From positions 1 to 32,093 of the forward strand of contig DATBGS010000049.1 of the NCBI GenBank assembly GCA_036557885.1: 32,093 nucleotides of DNA, read 5' to 3'. The stretch is from DATBGS01 sp036557885. Lineage in GTDB: Bacteria > Chloroflexota > Ktedonobacteria > Ktedonobacterales > DATBGS01. The notes below the pieces were generated by a model, which saw only the letters and a list, made by a program, of their open reading frames with translations, was not told where the DNA came from and searched no databases. Position numbers and translations under genes: made by a program. Positions 29,500 through 32,093 of the stretch are shown here, one piece after another. Each line of letters starts with the position of its first letter. The first letter of the stretch is position 1.

Positions 29500-29654
29500 C
29501 TGGCGGTTAAAACCGCGCCTAAGGGCGTCTGCGGACGCCGCCAAGTCCGCCTGCGCGGACTCCCCACCCCAGGTATGCCAAGATTCGTCCTAACCCGCGA
29601 AGGCGGGTTTTGCGGCGGCCTCTGGCCGCCCTTAGGCGCGGTTTTAACCGCCAG
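29500..29654. repeat. nested palindromic element, copy 3
   Basis: The terminal inverted repeat is 28 bp and perfect: 29500-29527 (CTGGCGGTTAAAACCGCGCC onward) with 29627-29654. Inside are AAGTCCGC-CTGC-GCGGACT and AACCCGC-GAAG-GCGGGTT followed by TT. The order of motifs is the same as in copy 1 and as copy 2 read on the minus strand. It lies 25 bp after the PQQ-propeller stop, and the internal GCGGGTTTT hairpin could serve as a terminator. Confidence 0.85.
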
Positions 29655-29681
29655 CCTTCCTAGCCAGGAAGGGCTGCACTC

Positions 29682-29710
29682 TTGACAATGCCTGCACGTC
29701 TGGCTATGGT
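29682..29710 (+). promoter_or_regulatory. promoter of the pseudokinase gene
   Basis: TTGACA (29682-29687) and TATGGT (29705-29710) are 17 bp apart. An alternative TATAAG five bases later would need a 22 bp spacer. The leader to the chosen ATG (29815) is about 100 nt. Confidence 0.65.
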
Positions 29711-29814
29711 ATAAGTACCTTTCATCTGAGTAACCGGGCGCAGAAATCAGTGGTGGCCCCTTGCAGAGCGCAGATGAAACACAGCAAGAGCAATTGCGGG
29801 GAGAGCGTGCGTGT

Positions 29815-31161
29815 ATGGCTGGAAGCGGCGTGTTGACAGGTCGGCAACTGGCCGAGTATCAGTTAAGGCGTCTGCTCGGTGAAGACAGCTTTGGGCAGGT
29901 CTACGAGGCGTTTCATGTCAGCCTGCGGCGCGACCTGGCCTTGCGCGTCCTCTCGGAACGGTTTACGTTTGCTGCCGGGTTTGAGGCGCGGTTCGCGCAC
30001 ATGGGGCGGGTGCTGGCTGTGCTGGAGCATCCCAACCTGCTGGGGCTGGATGACTATGGGCAAGACGGCCCCTATGCGTATCTGGTGACGCCGCTGGTGG
30101 AAGCCAGCACCCTGGAAGAATGGCTGCGCGCCCATCCCCAGGAGCCAGTCATTCCGGCGCAGCTCATGCGCATTATCGGGCAGCTTACCTCGGTGCTGAG
30201 CTATCTGCACAAAGCGGGCGTAACACATCTGGGCATCACCCCCAGCCGGGTGCTGTTGGAGCCAAACGGCCACCTGCTGCTTTCCAGCCCTGGCCTGCCC
30301 TATCTGGCGGAGCAGCTTTGGCGCGGCTGGAACGAACCACGCGCCAGAGGCAATCCCGTCTTTCTGGCGCCGGAACAACTCAGCGGGTCGGCGCCTTCTG
30401 GCCCGGCATGCGACATCTACGCGGTGGGCGCCATCCTGTATCGGCTGCTGGGCAACGCGCCGCCCTTTGACCCCAATTCCCCAACCATCCTTGAGGATAA
30501 ATTTAAGCCACCGCCCTCTTTGCGCAGCCAGAAGCAGGCGCCCCCGCCTGAACTGGAAGAAATCGCCTTGCGAGCGCTGCATCCAGCGCCAGAGCAGCGC
30601 TGGCCGAGCATAAGCGACATTGCCGAGGCGTTCTACACGGTCATGCAGCGGGCAGGATATGATCGCGCTGCTGGGCTTGCTCCGGGGAGCGCCTCTCGCT
30701 ATATCTCTCGGCAGGACGCAGCCGGAGCAGGGCCGAGCGAGGGCCAGGGCAAAGGGGCCAAAAAACGCTCTGGCAAATCAACGGGATTGACTGAGCCATA
30801 CCTGCTCACGCCAGACGCGCCCCCAGAAGCGATCCCGCCGCGCGCGTGGTCAGTCGTCAACGGAGCGCCAGCCGCCAACGGAGGGCCAGACGCAGCAGCG
30901 CGTCCACGACGCAGCCCGCTTACGAGGGTCCGATTTGTGGTCTTCACAACTATCAAGATTCTTATTTTGCCGCTGATTATTGGCGTGCTCGGCTATGTTA
31001 TCCTGCTTGGCTACATACGCTGGAGGCAGCTTCAGACGCCACTGCCCACGCCTGTGCCCAGTGTTACGCCCAAACCAAAACACGGGTCACTTTTCCCAGA
31101 CGAGGCAGCGCAGTTGTATCTGCTTGCATTTCCCGCGCAAAAAGCCTCCTCTTCTTCTTGA
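29815..31161 (+). CDS. transmembrane serine/threonine pseudokinase
   Basis: This 448-residue protein starts at ATG 29815 (GGGGAGAG upstream; an in-frame TTG lies at 29761). The kinase fold is clear: LRRLLGEDSFGQVYEAF (Gly loop), EHPNLLGLDDYG, LEEWLRAH, GNPVFLAPEQLSG (the APE motif) and CDIYAVGAILYRLLGNAPPF. Catalytic positions are gone. The ATP-binding Lys is Arg44 (LALRVL). HRD-x-K-P-x-N reads HLGITPSR (138-145), losing Asp, Lys and Asn. DFG reads SPG (158-160). It therefore should not phosphorylate. A membrane helix ILILPLIIGVLGYVILLGYI (about 380-400) follows a basic Pro/Ala linker, then a short extracellular tail. It is likely a scaffold or signalling decoy. Confidence 0.85.
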   Translation: MAGSGVLTGRQLAEYQLRRLLGEDSFGQVYEAFHVSLRRDLALRVLSERFTFAAGFEARFAHMGRVLAVLEHPNLLGLDDYGQDGPYAYLVTPLVEASTLEEWLRAHPQEPVIPAQLMRIIGQLTSVLSYLHKAGVTHLGITPSRVLLEPNGHLLLSSPGLPYLAEQLWRGWNEPRARGNPVFLAPEQLSGSAPSGPACDIYAVGAILYRLLGNAPPFDPNSPTILEDKFKPPPSLRSQKQAPPPELEEIALRALHPAPEQRWPSISDIAEAFYTVMQRAGYDRAAGLAPGSASRYISRQDAAGAGPSEGQGKGAKKRSGKSTGLTEPYLLTPDAPPEAIPPRAWSVVNGAPAANGGPDAAARPRRSPLTRVRFVVFTTIKILILPLIIGVLGYVILLGYIRWRQLQTPLPTPVPSVTPKPKHGSLFPDEAAQLYLLAFPAQKASSSS

Positions 31162-31187
31162 CAGCCCCTTATATCCCGTCGTATAAT
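31158..31187 (+). promoter_or_regulatory. promoter of the tRNA cluster before tuf
   Basis: TTGACA (31158-31163) and TATAAT (31182-31187), both full consensus, are 18 bp apart. The -35 box overlaps the stop codon (TGA, 31159-31161) of the pseudokinase gene. The first tRNA begins about 30 nt downstream. Confidence 0.88.
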
Positions 31188-31218
31188 ATGGAGGCTACGG
31201 CACAGGTAGCAGTTTTAG

Positions 31219-31290
31219 GCCGACGTAGCTCAATGGCAGAGCAACGGTTTTGTAAACCGTAGGTTGTCGGTTCGACTCCGTCCGTCGGCT
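31219..31290 (+). tRNA. tRNA-Thr(TGT)
   Basis: Cloverleaf with acceptor GCCGACG/CGTCGGC, D arm GCTC...GAGC, anticodon arm ACGGT-TTTGTAA-ACCGT (anticodon TGT, Thr), T arm GTCGG-TTCGACT-CCGTC-like. Discriminator T; CCA not encoded. It is the first gene of the pre-tuf cluster, matching the first place (thrU) in Escherichia coli. Confidence 0.92.
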
Positions 31291-31390
31291 CCGGCCAGAC
31301 CAGGAGGTCGGGGCCTTGTTCGGAACAGCCGGGCAGCAACCAGAGGACACAGATGTCAGGACGCGGGCGCGCGTAACAACGCATGAACAA

Positions 31391-31476
31391 GGGCAGTTGC
31401 CGGAGTGGTCAATCGGAACTGACTGTAAATCAGTCGGCGTACGCCTACGGAGGTTCGAATCCTCCACTGCCCACCA
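31391..31476 (+). tRNA. tRNA-Tyr(GTA)
   Basis: A class II tRNA: acceptor GGGCAGT/ACTGCCC, anticodon arm ACTGA-CTGTAAA-TCAGT (anticodon GTA, Tyr), a 14 nt variable arm (C-GGCG-TA-CGCC-TAC), T arm GGAGG-TTCGAAT-CCTCC, discriminator A, CCA encoded. Second in the cluster as tyrU in Escherichia coli. Confidence 0.93.
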
Positions 31477-31520
31477 GTTCTGAGGAGATGTTTCTCTCGC
31501 AAGAGGGGAGCGGGTAGTGT

Positions 31521-31603
31521 GGGCAGTTGCCGGAGTGGTCAAACGGGCCTGAGTGCAAATCAGGTGAAGTAATTCGACGAGGGTTCGAGTCCCTCACTGC
31601 CCT
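31521..31603 (+). tRNA. tRNA with Cys anticodon (GCA) and a Tyr-like class II body
   Basis: Acceptor GGGCAGT/ACTGCCC and the D-arm sequence TGCCGGAGTGGTCAA are identical to the tRNA-Tyr just upstream. The anticodon arm is CCTGA-GTGCAAA-TCAGG, giving GCA (Cys). The variable region has 14 nt and can form GAA-GTAA-TTC, unlike the usual short Cys variable loop. T arm GAGGG-TTCGAGT-CCCTC is canonical. The discriminator is T (U73), the key base for cysteinyl-tRNA synthetase, whereas the Tyr copy has A. CCA is not encoded. Position 32 is G, which is unusual. Confidence 0.85.
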
Positions 31604-31629
31604 CTCCATCTTCTAACTGCATGGTTCAT

Positions 31630-31701
31630 GCCCGTGTGGCGCAGTGGTAGCGCACAGTCTTGGTAAGACTGGGGTCATGGGTTCGACTCCCATCACGGGC
31701 T
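31630..31701 (+). tRNA. tRNA-Thr(GGT)
   Basis: Acceptor GCCCGTG/CACGGGC, D arm GCGC...GCGC, anticodon arm CAGTC-TTGGTAA-GACTG (anticodon GGT, Thr), T arm ATGGG-TTCGACT-CCCAT. Discriminator T; CCA not encoded. It is the last tRNA before tuf, as thrT precedes tufB in Escherichia coli. Confidence 0.93.
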
Positions 31702-31768
31702 CCCTTTTCTGGCCTGATCCTCTCGCCGCGCTTTCCCCCATTGGTTGCTTCTGCCAGGGAAAACGTGC

Positions 31769-31786
31769 AGCCTGCGCAGGCTTTTT
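31769..31786 (+). terminator. candidate intrinsic terminator or attenuator between tRNAs and tuf
   Basis: AGCCTGCGCAGGCT (31769-31782) folds as a 5 bp stem with a GCGC loop and is followed by a run of T (31782-31786). A second hairpin CTGGATGA-N10-TCATCCAG (31808-31833) lies downstream in the leader. They could partially separate tRNA transcription from tuf. Confidence 0.55.
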
Positions 31787-31901
31787 CCAGTTGTTTCTCT
31801 TGTGGTTCTGGATGACGGCATTCCCTCATCCAGCAGGTAGCGGGCCGCGCCTGGAGTTGCGCGACCCAAAAGCAAGTGTTTAGGAGGTCTTTTTCCCGCT
31901 C

Positions 31902-32093
31902 ATGGGTAAGCAGAAGTTTGTGCGGAGCAAGCCGCACGTGAACGTGGGAACCATTGGGCACATTGATCATGGCAAGACGACCTTGACAGCCGCCATCACC
32001 AAGGTGCTGGCCGCTGCCAAGCTGGCGAAGTATACCGCGTTTGACCAGATTGACAAAGCCCCCGAAGAGAAAGAGCGCGGCATCACGATTGCC
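31902..32093 (+). CDS. tuf: elongation factor Tu, cut by the window's right edge
   Basis: The first 64 codons are present. The start MGKQKFVRSKPHVNVGTIGH leads into the P-loop GHIDHGKTTLTAAITKVL (residues about 19-36), then a switch I region with FDQIDKAPEEKERGITIA, which is characteristic of EF-Tu. AGGAGG lies at 31882-31887, 14 nt before the ATG, longer than usual spacing. EF-Tu is a GTPase that delivers aminoacyl-tRNA to the ribosome. The gene follows four tRNAs in an order close to the classic Thr-Tyr-Gly-Thr-tufB cluster of Escherichia coli, with the third position changed. The rest of the gene is outside the window. Confidence 0.97.
   Translation, partial: MGKQKFVRSKPHVNVGTIGHIDHGKTTLTAAITKVLAAAKLAKYTAFDQIDKAPEEKERGITIA

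Overview
The window looks like chromosomal DNA from a GC-rich (about 60%) bacterium of the Chloroflexota, most likely the class Ktedonobacteria. This is inferred from the gene repertoire (WD40 propeller behind a twin-arginine signal, PQQ-propeller lipoprotein, transmembrane kinase-like protein, YtrA-type GntR/ABC operon, GYD and ABM small proteins), from good sigma-70-type promoters with 17-18 bp spacers, and from EF-Tu at the right edge. No 16S or other phylogenetic marker was available beyond 64 codons of tuf.

Layout. 1-4.9 kb: a truncated helix-turn-helix protein, a TPR protein, a zinc-ribbon membrane protein and a NADAR N-glycosidase. 5.1-7.0 kb: a TetR repressor, a PaaI-type thioesterase with a matching operator in front of it, and a GNAT acetyltransferase. 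7.0-8.9 kb (minus): a membrane protein and a seven-bladed WD40 protein. 9-11.6 kb: a lipoprotein, a GYD protein and a YcaQ-like DNA glycosylase. 11.7-13.8 kb: a GntR/ABC ATPase/permease operon whose genes overlap by 4 bp. 13.9-16.0 kb (minus): an EamA transporter carrying an in-frame palindromic element, then a protein of unknown family. 16.6-20.6 kb: small membrane and DUF proteins, an amidase and an ABM-like protein. 20.75-22.2 kb: an IS605-type TnpB element with a tiny ribbon-helix-helix gene. 22.2-25.5 kb (minus): a second ABM-like protein, a sigma-region-4-like protein, a phage-terminase-like ATPase/nuclease and a Cys-rich protein whose promoter contains LexA-like boxes. 25.5-29.5 kb: a methyltransferase, an AbrB-type protein, three tRNAs (minus), a paralogue of the unknown 15-kb protein and a PQQ-propeller lipoprotein. 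29.8-32.1 kb: a transmembrane pseudokinase, then Thr-Tyr-Cys-Thr tRNAs leading into tuf.

Several layers of repeats lie over this. Three copies of a ~150-250 bp nested palindromic element share CTGGCG(G/A)(T/C)TAAA ends. Two families of short GC-rich palindromes (cores GGCACGGTGCC and GCGGGCTGGCAGCCCGC) fill many intergenic gaps.

The most interesting signals are the tRNA with a Cys anticodon but a Tyr-like, long-variable-arm body, sitting where Escherichia coli has tRNA-Gly in the pre-tuf cluster; the Cys-rich/terminase/sigma-like group behind an apparent SOS-type promoter; the in-frame palindromic insertion; the pseudokinase; the TnpB plus RHH unit; and the aberrant tRNA-Asp and tRNA-Glu genes.
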